Below are positions 36,101 through 44,852 of a stretch of DNA of 64,000 nucleotides, piece after piece. The position numbers were made by a program, and so were the translations under genes. The stretch is from Camellia lanceoleosa (lineage: Eukaryota; Streptophyta; Magnoliopsida; Ericales; Theaceae): the NCBI GenBank assembly GCA_025200525.1, contig CM045761.1:98184182-98248181 (forward strand), written 5' to 3'. Numbering within the stretch: the first letter of the stretch is position 1; every line of letters begins with the position of its first letter. The notes below the pieces were generated by a model, which did no database searches, was not told the DNA's origin, and saw only the letters and a program-made list of their open reading frames with translations.

Positions 36101-37635
36101 CTCATTTTTTTAATTTATTACGTAATTACATCTAATTTATTAAAAAGTATGTAAAATACAATTTTAAGTTTAATATAGGTATTGTTTTGCTTTTAATTGA
36201 ATTTAATGTATTTTTTTTTTTTATCTATTATTTGAGTTAATCTAATAAAAAAATATAATAATAAAATATAATTTTTATAAATTAAGAAAATAAAATTAAG
36301 TTAAAATTAAATATTTGGATAAATTACACTTTGCACCCCTACACTTTGCACTAAATTTCACTTTTGCTCATATACATGAAATTATGGCAGTCAACCCCTT
36401 ACATTTCCAGTCAAATCCCACTTTGGTCTCTCCATATGAAATTGTAACAGTCAATCTCCTATATTTTTGGTCAAATCTCACTTTAGTCTCCACAAAAGTG
36501 TTAATGTCTCATTTCTGTTACTTAATTGTTTAAATCTTTAACAATATCTAATTATTTGATAAGAATGTAACTACAACATGAGAGTAAGAAAGGAAAATTA
36601 TAAATATTTTTCACCAATACACATTTTGTCCTACAATTTATATCAAATTATGACTATATTAAGGTAAAACAAAATACAAATTGTGAATGATTAAGAAGAT
36701 GAACTACAGTTTTATATAAATTGAAATCACGAAACTCTCATTTCGTAATCACATTTTTGTCACATGACTAGATTTTGTTAAAAATTTAAAAATGAAATAA
36801 CAGAATAGCGATATTGGCACTTGTGTAAAGACTAAAATAAAATTTGAACAAAAGTGCAATGGATTGACTGTCACGATTTCATGTATAAGAATCAAAGTGG
36901 GATTTAACCAAAACTGTAGAGGGTTGATTGTCATAATTTCCTGTGTAGGGGCCAAAGTGGAATTTGATGCAAAATGTAATTTATCCTAAATATTTTTATA
37001 AATATTTTCATTTAATAAAGATTAGTTTCATTAAATTTAACTTGTGAATAAATTTTCAAACTTTTTTCATATATTTAATATTTTTAGTTAACAGCAAAAT
37101 TTATTGACATGACACGTTAATATGACACAAACTAGATATGTATCGAAAATGACACGCTAAGATAATACAAAAACATAAATGAGTAGGATTGATATTGAAA
37201 TAATCATGACACGAATTTGAAATGACATAACACAAATACGATCTAATACGACGCTCACCCCAGCCGCATAGGCATAACAAGATGGTGTCTCAAAGTTATT
37301 GTAATTGATATAGAAATAGTGGGTCCCTTCATATAGTAGGTCCACCCTTTCATGTTGATGATTGAGAAGGCAATATGGGCCCATGATATTTTGTTATATT
37401 AATGTAGTTTTTCCTCTGTGTTGATCATCAGCTATTAAAATTGGATTTTTTTTTTTTTTTTTTTGGTTTGTTTGTTTGTAATAATGATTACAGGCGAATA
37501 GGAGAGAAAGCCACCTTGGAATATATACAGAATGCAGGGCACCTTCTTCAACTAGAACGACCCTTCGCTTACAACAAACATCTCAAGAAAGTTCTTGCAT
37601 CCATCCATGGAGATGGGAAGCCCAAGCACCATTAA
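20438..37635 (+). CDS. Alpha/beta-hydrolase fold protein, 4 exons, 321 aa
   Basis: Coding exons: 20438-21103, 32697-32786, 32922-32989 and 37494-37635 (stop TAA). All introns are GT-AG and the frame is preserved, giving 321 residues, a usual length for plant soluble alpha/beta-hydrolases (esterase/lipase-like). Nucleophile elbow GLSYGG (Ser at about residue 144), acid in the segment LWADDDKIF, and histidine in NAGHLLQLERP form the catalytic triad. The oxyanion region, usually His-Gly-Phe-Gly in this family, reads HPFSADG here (about residues 70-76). A poly-Asn/Gln stretch lies at about residues 42-62. The N-terminus is hydrophobic but not a clear signal peptide. Substrate unknown. The introns are crowded with transposons. 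The start is the first ATG after a TATA-rich region and fits the family's N-terminus. Confidence 0.88.
21192..21425. mobile_element. Small non-autonomous TIR element (MITE) in intron 1
   Basis: It begins AGGCCTGTTTGG and ends CCAAACGAGGCCT, inverted termini of about 12-14 bp around 234 bp of AT-rich DNA. It is bounded by TTA on the left and TAA-like sequence on the right, but the target duplication is not clear, so hAT or Harbinger type is open. A diverged fragment of the same sequence is at about 24560-24690. Confidence 0.6.
21695..22240 (+). mobile_element. 5'-truncated LINE copy with poly-A and perfect 20-bp target duplication
   Basis: ATATTAAGTAATGGAACTCA stands at 21675-21694 and again at 22241-22260. 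Between them lies 546 bp ending in a run of about 21 A after TTTGCCGATC. This is a target-primed retroposition product. The unduplicated 3' end matches the copies at 22269-22409 (minus) and 23303-23444. No ORF remains; a SINE is possible but no polymerase III box was recognised. Confidence 0.85.
22269..22409 (-). mobile_element. Second LINE 3'-end copy, minus strand
   Basis: The reverse complement of this stretch matches the 3' 140 bp of the copy at 21695-22240 (TTAGTTGTA, AGTAGTAGGAGTA-like, TCTCGATG, AAATTTTTCTTT), ending in a poly-A, seen here as poly-T at 22271-22286. More diverged than the other two. A target duplication is not clear. Confidence 0.65.
22410..23080. other. Intron 1 sequence, no feature recognised
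   Basis: AT-rich with a short GC-rich patch near 22615-22680. No gene or repeat border was identified. A/T-rich low complexity lies at 23041-23090. Confidence 0.5.
23085..23260 (+). repeat. Segmental duplicate, single-unit copy
   Basis: CTACCTCAAAGTT...AAGCAATTCAT...TTCAACAATTTT...CATGTTCTAATG...CACTAGGATTTATAGAAC recurs at 23980-24475, where the central part has become a four-unit tandem array. This copy has one unit. Confidence 0.7.
23303..23444 (+). mobile_element. Third LINE 3'-end copy with 15-bp target duplication
   Basis: TTTATATGTTTTCTT occurs at 23288-23302 and 23445-23459. The 142 bp between match the 3' end of the copy at 21695-22240 and end in TTTGCCGATC plus A6. A very short 5' truncation. 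Confidence 0.8.
23460..23979. other. Intron 1 AT-rich spacer
   Basis: Strongly AT-rich sequence with no gene, border or repeat recognised. Confidence 0.5.
23980..24475 (+). repeat. Duplicate copy with four ~115-bp tandem units
   Basis: Units starting at AAGCAATTCAT or AAACAATTCAT (near 24029, 24137, 24230, 24329) each run through TTCAACAATTTTGAGC and a T-rich spacer to AAAACAAGGCATCA(G/A)TTGAAGATAT. Flanks match 23085-23260. Expansion therefore followed the duplication. Confidence 0.82.
24725..24978. mobile_element. MITE copy 1 (family with copy at 38868-39095)
   Basis: It starts GAGGGTATTTGGAAAG and ends CTCTTCCCAAACACCTC, imperfect inverted termini, with an internal block TGATTATGAGTTTGATGTGA and TTTTGTCTTATTAACTATTT shared with 38868-39095. 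No convincing target duplication. hAT-type MITE is an inference from the TIR style. Confidence 0.65.
25195..25347. mobile_element. Fold-back MITE, ~150 bp
   Basis: The left arm (GAGATCATGAAAAAAAAATT...GATCATGAAAGATTTGTG, 25201-25248) is the imperfect inverse of the right arm (ACAAATCTTTCATGATC...ACTTTTTCACGATAATC, 25302-25349). The arms would fold into a hairpin of about 45 bp. It lies just before the LINE insertion. Superfamily not determined. Confidence 0.6.
25519..27463 (+). pseudogene. LINE ORF1 (RNA-binding protein), broken
   Basis: The first part encodes an RRM: LYTVFVDNLPYMMSPKGLFN and FVRLDYTVAADIAV. Beyond a frameshift near 25740 come SYVEVVRG, and further CVWISCYGIPLNLWNRTN and LASFNCGKAKIATK, the DUF4283-like part of plant LINE ORF1. 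Stops at 25738, 26164, 26443, 26637 and 26960 interrupt it. The last open piece (27066-27464) is basic and Lys-rich. ORF1 would coat the LINE RNA. Confidence 0.75.
28204..28374. repeat. CTCGAG palindrome cluster upstream of LTR TATA box
   Basis: Four CTCGAG cores, two within full CGCTCGAGCG palindromes, plus one CTCAAG variant; the last ends about 18 bp before TATAAAA. Compare 17579-17753 and 51229-51456. Confidence 0.8.
28393..28399 (+). promoter_or_regulatory. TATA box of copia solo LTR
   Basis: TATAAAA in the LTR, about 420 bp from its start, with the leader downstream. Confidence 0.6.
32697..32786 (+). CDS. Hydrolase exon 2 (30 codons)
   Basis: The acceptor is TCACAG|GTGATG and the donor CCCCAG|GTTTCC. 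It encodes VMFTNRKEKAQLLEALVVSD and ten more residues, the lid-to-core connection of this hydrolase group. Phase 0 at both ends. Too short to appear as an isolated open frame. Confidence 0.87.
32922..32989 (+). CDS. Hydrolase exon 3
   Basis: The acceptor is TTGCAG|AGGATT and the donor AAAGG|GTATGT. It encodes RIHFLWADDDKIFNLELAHT and MKG; one Asp in the DDD run is the catalytic acid by family position. It ends in phase 2, which exon 4 completes as a glycine codon. Confidence 0.87.
32990..33850. other. Start of hydrolase intron 3
   Basis: AT-rich to 33560, then a more GC-balanced stretch (33590-33770) of unknown origin whose words (AGGCCAAGCC, TTGAGC) reappear after the LTR element near 35695-35760, so the element may have inserted in one older repeat. 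No gene seen. Confidence 0.45.
33851..35686 (+). mobile_element. Short LTR retrotransposon (1.8 kb), internally deleted, in intron 3
   Basis: LTRs 33851-34243 and 35293-35686 (about 393 bp each, clearly alike, starting TGCA(A/G)ATTAG) flank a 1.05-kb interior. A primer site TGGTATCAGAGC (initiator Met tRNA) is at 34246-34257 and a purine-rich tract ends at 35292. The interior encodes broken gypsy-like gag pieces (MARQRVHGGQYDVVEERYER near 34275, GFKLDIPGFKV near 34595) and an unrecognised piece at 34864-35187. No pol is left, so it would need help in trans. No target duplication was found (GTTGG versus CTTAT). Confidence 0.8.
34246..34257 (+). promoter_or_regulatory. Primer-binding site, initiator-Met tRNA
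   Basis: TGGTATCAGAGC two bases after the 5' LTR end, the standard minus-strand primer site of many plant LTR elements. Confidence 0.85.
35870..37256. repeat. Older AT-rich repeat with ACACGA words, split by MITE
   Basis: Both sides of the MITE at 36317-36986 carry repeated (A/G)ACACGA, ATGACAC and AACACAA words (35885-36060 and 37105-37250). They look like the two parts of one older element. The class is not recognised. Confidence 0.4.
36317..36986. mobile_element. Mutator-type MITE, 670 bp, long TIRs, 9-bp target duplication
   Basis: TAAATATTT occurs at 36308-36316 and 36987-36995. The element starts GGATAAATTACACTTTGCA and ends with its inverse; the inverted arms extend about 240 bp (36317-36560 and 36735-36986) with scattered mismatches. 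The 9-bp duplication and long arms are the Mutator-like pattern. No transposase. It lies in hydrolase intron 3 and its transcript could fold. Confidence 0.87.
37494..37635 (+). CDS. Hydrolase exon 4 and stop
   Basis: The acceptor is a T-rich tract then TTACAG|GCGAAT. It encodes RIGEKATLEYIQNAGHLLQL and the C-terminus ending GKPKHH. The His in AGHLLQLERP is the catalytic histidine by family pattern. Confidence 0.88.
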
Positions 37636-38865
37636 TTAATTAATCAACTTATCACTTTCATTCTATCGTCATTCTTTTGTTCGTTCTAAAAGCCCAATAC
37701 CATGTAGTTTAGATATGAGTTCAATTTGTTCTTTGGAATTCTTTCATTTTCAAACCTTGTGATCAGTGATCTTATATTATGAACTATAGACACAAGGTCT
37801 CACAGGCTTCTTAATGCTTGGTAGTTGGTATTTGTAATATTTTTCAATTGATTCATGTCTTGTGGGATCTTTCAAACATGCATTATTTTTCTTGGGCTAT
37901 GAAGTGTAATGTCTGGATTTAAGTATTAACTTGCGAATTTAATTTTTTTTGAAGATAATATGATCCAGTTATATGATTAGAAGTATTTAATTAATTTTAT
38001 TTTTTGTATAAATAAAAATCCACTTTACTCTCTGTGATATAGCTCGATAGCATTGCATCTTTCTGTCTTTAAAAAATAGTCATTATACCTCCTATATAGC
38101 TTTGGATTAAAATGAAACTTTAACTCTATTAATCTTAACAATAAAAAGGCAATTATACACTTCTACGTCTTCTTTTTCTATTTTTGGCTCTTTTTTGTAA
38201 ATAAATAAATAAATTTATCTCCATGACTAAGCAAAATAATAATAATAATAATAATAATAATAATTTAAAACATAACACAAAAATCATTTAAGAAACTAAA
38301 GTTTTGCAACTATTTTTTTTAACAAACCTAACTTTTAATTTTAATTTTAATTTTAGTTTGATATTATAAATGTATATGTAATTAACACTGTGTACATATA
38401 TAGATATTGCAATTATTTTTTTGGTTTAATTTGTTAAATATATATATATATATATATGTACATGTTTAATTTAAAATGTTATTTAGGTTAATTTAAGATT
38501 TAATTTTTCATAATTTAAAATATTATTAAATACGAAATTGGGTTAAAATTTTAAATTTGATTAAAATAATTTTATAATAATAAATTATAGTGTGTATATA
38601 ATTTTATATATACACTCTGTGAAGAGATGAGTTTGGGTTAGAACTTTAAGGCAGGTAGAAGATTAAAAAAAAGGTTAAACAAGACTAATTTTATCTTTTT
38701 ACTTTGAATTTTAACTATGAATAATTCTTTTTCTTTCCCCACTCTGAAAATAGGCATGTTGAGACACAAGCTCTCTTAATTTGAATGGAAAATGTAACTG
38801 TAGTATTTTAGTTCAAAACAACGTATGAGGCATGTTGTTATTTTTAAAAGACATGAGGTAAAGTG
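37636..38865. other. 3' flank of hydrolase gene
   Basis: 3' UTR of undefined length, then AT-rich sequence with an (AAT)n microsatellite at 38231-38263 and a TA run near 38440-38458. No gene seen. Confidence 0.55.
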
Positions 38866-38867
38866 GG

Positions 38868-39095
38868 TGTTTGAAAAGTTGTTATTTTAGTAGGTTATTT
38901 TAGTTTTTGACTATCTTAGGAGGTTAAAATTTTTGTGTTTAGTAAGATAGTTAAATTTTTTGTAGTTAGATGTGATGTTTGTGAGAGAAAAAGTGAAATG
39001 ATTATGAGTTTGATGTGACATTTTGTCTTATTAACTATTTTAACCTATTTTGTCATTTAGTGCTATTTTAGCTAAAGAAGCTAAAAAAAGTAGTA
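38868..39095. mobile_element. MITE copy 2 (same family as 24725-24978)
   Basis: About 225 bp closely matching copy 1, beginning GTGGGTGTTTGAAAAG and ending near CTAAAAAAAGTAG; the right terminus is worn. Only about 18 bp separate it from the CACTA element. Confidence 0.65.
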
Positions 39096-39113
39096 TTGGG
39101 TCATACCACAAGG

Positions 39114-40319
39114 CACTACAAGAAAATACACTTTTGGCGACTAAATTTTTAGTCGCCAAAAGTCATTTTTAGTCCCCAAATGTCGATTTTCCACTTTTCC
39201 CGACTAAAAATTTTAGTCGCCGCTGTAGTTGCCAATATCTGGTCGCGAATAGCTTTGGCGACTAACAGGTTTTTAGTCGCCAATAGAGAGGTATTTAGCG
39301 ACTAAAAAATTTGTCGCCGTAAGTCAATTTCATTTTTGGAAAGTATACCTTTGGCGACTAAACTGTTAGTCGCCAATAGTTAATTTTTTTTTATTATTAA
39401 TACATTTTCTGACTAAACTTTGTTAAGCCAATAGCAGTTTTTATTATTTAAATTTTGAGAGTTATACCTTTGGCGACTAATAACTTTAGTCATTTGAAAA
39501 GCCTTTTCAGAAAAAAAAAAATTTGGCCTCCGCTGCTACCAAGTTTTGAACCCATGGCCACTTACTTCCCAACATTCACAACTCTTACCAACACTCTTTG
39601 CCCACTACGCCACTATACCCACACGCGCATATTAATGCAACATATATTATTTATATACTATATTCGCCGGTATTAATTCAAAACCATATTTGTAAAAATT
39701 ATTAATTTTTATTTAATATATGTTATGCAAAGAATAAATTATTTAATAAAAAAAATGAATAGCATTTTTGGCGACTAAATTTCAATTTTAGTCACCAATT
39801 ATTCATTTTTTGGCTACTACTTTCTTTTCAAGCTAAAACAATGAAATTCGCCTAAGACATGACACATTTGGCGACTAAACTGAATTTTAGTCGCCAAAAC
39901 TTCTCCTTTGGGCGACTAAAGTACATTTTAGTCGGCAATGCTTGACCTTTAGTTACTAATTTTGTTTTTGTAGCCAAAAACCTTCATCTTTCAATGACTA
40001 AATTGGGTTTTGTCGGCAAAACAACTATAATCGGCGACTAAACTGTTTTTGGTCGCCAAAAGCATCACTTTTGGCTACTAAATCATATTCAATCGCCAAA
40101 ACAAAGGACTTTTGGCTACTAAATAACATTTAGTCGGTAAAGGCCTACATTCGACCAAAGTTCCTTTTAGTCGCTAAAACCCACATCTTTGGCGACTAAA
40201 ATTTGTTTTACGACAATTACCCGATTATGGCGACTAATTCGATTTTAGTCGCCAAAAGCCCTACTTTCAGCGACGAAAAATTTAATTTTAGTCGCCAAAA
40301 GTGCTTTTTTTTTGTAGTG
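39114..40319. mobile_element. Non-autonomous CACTA element, 1206 bp
   Basis: It starts CACTACAAGAAAA and ends TTTTTTTGTAGTG, with a 3-bp target duplication AGG at 39111-39113 and 40320-40322, the CACTA (En/Spm) signature. More than a dozen copies of TTTGGCGACTAAA or its inverse TTTAGTCGCCAAA fill it from end to end. No transposase ORF; the open frame at 39455-39676 is not recognisable. Confidence 0.93.
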
Positions 40320-40322
40320 AGG

Positions 40323-41449
40323 GGGTAAAATAAATTTTGTCTAATAATTTAGTCAAAGATACTTACTGTGAATGGTGAAATTATCTCCACAGAAAAAAGT
40401 GAGATAATGTACCCACTCTTGGTTTTGCAAGAAAACCAAAGTCAGAGATCATCCTTGACCTAGGTCGGTCAAAGGGATTATCTGACGATGAAGTTAATAT
40501 ACTTATTGGTCATTATAAGAAACAGAAAATGAATGTGTTAAATGGGTGTTTTGAATTACTATAGTCTGTCCTTCTTGGTTTACCCAATTCTCTTTTTTGT
40601 AGTTGTTTAGCTCTCATTATGATCGTTCGTTCTATTTTTGATCGGAGGGTTCTCCTTTTATCAGGAATCACTTGTGCTTGTGGCCAAGTTGTCTCTGTTG
40701 TAGATCGTTGGACATTTGCTTATTGAACGGCCAAGATGATGTTAGGCTAGAGTGGCCAAGTTGTACTGTATACTGGCCATTAGATGGAAATTGATCGGAC
40801 GGTGCTTTTCTTGTTAATGCCAATCTAGGCCATAGCCTTGCTTGCTACTCCCCTTGTCCATTAGATAAGTGCTAATCCAATGGTCCTCGTTATTTCTGAA
40901 GATTTCCTTCTAGAAAGATATCTTTTCTTATAAGGCAATATAGGCCTAACCTTTCTAAGTTATGTGCTCCTTTTGGGCCTAATTATTTTTGGGCTCATAT
41001 TGGTTTTTGGTCTGGGTCTACTGATTGGTCCTAGCCTTATATTTTTACCTCTACAAGTACAATAATCAAAAACTCTTTATAACATGCTCACAAAGTGGCC
41101 GAAAAGAATGGACGGATCTACATTAGTAACACCACTGAACTTCTAAAATTTTGTAGAGTAAATGTAAATTTTATCCAAAAATTTTAAGATTTTGCAAATT
41201 GACCCATTGAACTTAGAAATAAGAAACTAAAAGTTTGTAATTTTACAAATTGAACCTAGTAAAGTTAAACAATAAAATCAAACTTCTTCTAAATTGACTT
41301 GAAAATTACATTGTTGATATGCTCTCAAACAAGAAGTTTTCCAAATTAAATGATACTAACCTTGCAAAAAAGTTAATAGAGAGAGAGAGAGAGAGAGAGA
41401 TATTAACTGTGAAAAAATCTTTCTCTGTGATCAAATTCATAAATAATCG
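40323..41449. other. Intergenic spacer, no gene seen
   Basis: Not clearly assignable. The part 40560-41060 is less AT-rich with LTR-like wording (GGCCAAG, TGATCGGA repeats of short words), but no terminus or target duplication was found. A GA microsatellite at 41377-41401 precedes the solo LTR. Confidence 0.4.
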
Positions 41450-43520
41450 AATATTGTAGGTGTCCCGAGGGTACCCGAGCGTGACTGATAGTTCAGACTC
41501 TCGATCTCAAATCTGATTTCACTAATGCAATATTAAATAGAAAATTATAGTCTAAATCCGGTGAATCTACAGAAAATCTATTAATTGCAAAATATGCCAT
41601 AAATAGATCACCAGATCTCAGAATCACCACCTAATCTTTTCGAAAAACAAGGAAGCCCCGTGACTCTTGCCAAAGGCCACTATCCGTCATAACCAGAAAT
41701 GTCTTCGTTTTGGAACTAAGGTATGAAGGAGGAAGGGCATGAATTAAGCACACCCGCACACCCGCTCACCCGATCAAAGGATCAGCCTCTACTAAACCAT
41801 GGTATGAGTTTTGTAAACAATATATACTCATGTTCTGATTATTATTAATGCTAAGATTTACTATGTAAAGTAATCAAGTATAGATTGTGTCATTCATTTT
41901 GGTATGCTTTGATTTCATGCATTTTGAAAGACCGTTTAGATAAATCTACAACTCAAAGCAAACAAAGCTCACATGCATAAGAATCAACATCATTCTAATT
42001 TAAGCAACACAACCTCCATCCACTGGCAATCATAGATTTATATCAATTAAATAAGTAGCCGCACGATATAATACTGGACATAGCAAAAATAACATACACA
42101 ACCAAGGTGCTAAAACTAGAAACGCTCACTTTCGTACTCATCCATGACAAGCTAAAATAATATGTTAGAAACATATGTATAATCCTATATGCAAGTAGCT
42201 AATGCAACACATACAAAAGATGCCACTTAAGATCCGGCTACTAAGATGTGACATATGAATTATCTCATGGCATGAGGTAGTGCACAGAATCACGTTTCAA
42301 ATGATAAATCCCATAAATGCAAACGAGGCGAATCTGAATGCATGATAAATGGATGTAAAACATGAATATGACAAATAAAAACATGATCCTATACATAGAT
42401 ATGGAAAGCAGGGAAATAAAAGGGATAGAAAGAAATGGGGGTTGGAAGTTTTTACAACAATGAATTAATAGAAAGATATGGGGTTAAAAATTATTACAAC
42501 AATAAATTGAATAGAAAGATGTGGGGTTACATCAATGAATCAAATCAGCCAAATAGAAACTGAATCTAACAAATTATGAGAAAATATAAAGCAAAGCTTA
42601 AATAATAACTGCAAATGCCTAGAAGATCACCCACCAGAAATTGTCATATTCTGCTTGGAAAAATCATTTGGCTAGCCAAATAAATGATCTGGCTGGATGA
42701 AAAAGCTACTGGCCATATAGTTTATCTGGACAACCATACATAAAATCTGGGAGAACTCTGTTTTTGAGCAGCATAACCAAAACAAAACAAACAACACATT
42801 TTCCAACAGATGTTCTCCTTGTTACCCGTTTCTATCACAAGGATGTTTCAAGAAAGAGGTAAAGAGCCTTCACCATCCTTCAACAACACAAGAAGCTATG
42901 TACAACATGATATTTACAACAATTATCAAATGAAAAGGTGAACAAGCATAGATATTGGGGTTAGAAGAAATCAAACCCATTAAATAAATGGAAACCTATA
43001 TTTATTTCTTTGTGAATAAGGGTAAATTAATACCTAAATCTATACTCTTAATTAGAGAAAGTAGATTGCCACCATTTCTTGGTGAAAGTCTTGCTTTGAA
43101 AGTAAGAGACTTATAAAAGATTATTGAAGACTCCTCTTCCTACTCATGGAATAGGGATGTCACGTCCTTTTCCATGCTCAAAAGTAATTGAGAATAGAGT
43201 TTTCAACATTTTTGACCAGGGATCTCTTATTCGGCTTCCAAGAAAATGTAAGCAAAATGAAGAAAACTACATGACATAATCAAGTGGATAGGTGACTAAT
43301 TCCTAACTCCCTCCACATCCACAAGGTTCTAATTCACACATCCACATACAACAACAATAAAGCATTGCACTAAAAAGCAAAAAAGAGGTGCAAGAGTGTA
43401 AGAAAGTACAGAACTCTATCAGCTCAATGGATGGACAACTATATCCTAGTTTCCCCCACATCCATGAGGATCCAACATATGATTACAATACAATAATAAT
43501 GAAGCACAAGGCTTGATAAT

Positions 43521-43521
<1 letters not shown>

Positions 43522-43564
<43 letters not shown>

Positions 43565-43583
43565 AGTGAGTGAGTGAGTGAGA
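43522..43583. repeat. (GA)n followed by (GTGA)n microsatellite in solo LTR R1
   Basis: About 20 GA units then AGTAAGTGAGTGAGTGAGTGAG. Equivalent CT runs lie near the transcription start in LTR F3 (62958-62997). Confidence 0.95.
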
Positions 43584-44164
43584 GAAAGTGTAAAATTTCA
43601 CCTCTTAAAGAGAGAATGAGATTCCTTATTGTCAAACTCTACTCTAGCACCCTCAAAGTTCTTGAATGTGTCCTAGAATTCTCAGCCAAGAGCTTTAACC
43701 CAAGGTTTTTGTAGTGTTTAGGTGATATAATCAAGAAGAAAGAAGGTTGAAGATGAAATAAGTGGATATGGCTCTTCAACAAGTCTCTCAATCTTTGGAA
43801 ATTTTGTAACCCTTGAAAATGAATTAGAGATGTGTTTATATAGACTTTTGGTAAAAAAATATCTAAGATATTTGTGTAAAACTTGTAGAGAAAACTTGTA
43901 GAGAAAGTCGAATTTTCTGAAAATACTTTGTACCCGGGCAATTAATCTGATCGTATAATTATTTATCTGGCCAGCCACATTTTTCATCCTACCATAAGTT
44001 GTTATATGGCCAGTGAGAAAAATGTACCGTTAGATCAATAGTGTATGGCTAGCATAACTTGAAAGGAAAAACATGTATTTTTAGATAATTTCACCTCTTC
44101 CGTTCACTCACACTCTATCCTTTGCTCGGTCTACTGAAAAAGACAATATTTAGAGTTCAAAAAC

Positions 44165-44547
44165 ACGAGCGTTGGAACATTGTAGAAATGTTTGGAGCCA
44201 CGCAACCAAAACATTTTGAAAAAGAGTTTTAAGAGGGTAAAAAATAGCTTGGGCAAAATGCATATTAGGTTGGGATTAAAGTTGGAATTTTGACTTTCCT
44301 ATTGAGGAATTCAAAAGATTGCACATTGTGACTTTCATCATCGAGTGTTCGGAAATACGAGCATTGGAACATTATAGAAATGTTTGGAACCACGCAACCA
44401 AAACATTTTGAAGAAGGGTTTTAAGAGGGTGAAAAATAGCTTGGCCAAAACAGATATTAGGTTGGGATTAAAGTTGGAATTTTGGCTTTCCTGTTGAGGA
44501 ATTCAAAAGATTGCACATTGTGACTTTCATCATTGGGTGTTCGGAAT
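44165..44547 (-). repeat. 192-bp tandem duplication in U3 of solo LTR R1
   Basis: ACGAGC(G/A)TTGGAACATT begins units at 44165 and 44357; the two copies are about 95 percent alike by eye over the full length. The other LTR copies have the sequence once. Confidence 0.85.
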
Positions 44548-44852
44548 AAAGCACCCAAATCTTAAGGCCGGTCAAAACAGAGTGTTTACAAATATGTATA
44601 AAAATGGTGATCAATTTCAGAAAATGAAAATTCATCATAGATGATTGTAGAAGTATGAAAAATTGCTTGTTTTTTTTTTTGAATTAAATAATATTAATGT
44701 CCTAATATTTTGTTTTACTTGTAATTTGATTAGTTTGAATTTCTTTTGTCAACTTAATTGGGAATATGTGAAATTTATGAACTATAATGTGAATGTTAAT
44801 GTTAATAAGTTGTATAGAACTAACATTATGACATGAAATCATTGATGACAAT

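Larger units (their letters stand above)
41455..44590 (-). mobile_element. Solo LTR R1, Tat family, 3136 bp
   Basis: The target duplication AATAT flanks it at 41450-41454 and 44591-44595. On the minus strand it starts TGTAAACACTCTG and ends GGGACACCTACA. It shares start, end and internal blocks with the LTRs at 13703-16955 and 44853-48120. A TATA-like TATATAAAC lies near 43833-43841 (minus). No internal element sequence remains, so it arose by LTR-LTR recombination. A 192-bp tandem duplication is in its U3. Microsatellite (GA)n and (GTGA)n at 43522-43583. Confidence 0.9.

Noticed and set aside
40560..41060. Possible additional LTR fragment
   Set aside because: Wording is LTR-like but no TG...CA ends, TATA with leader, or partner copy was found in the window.
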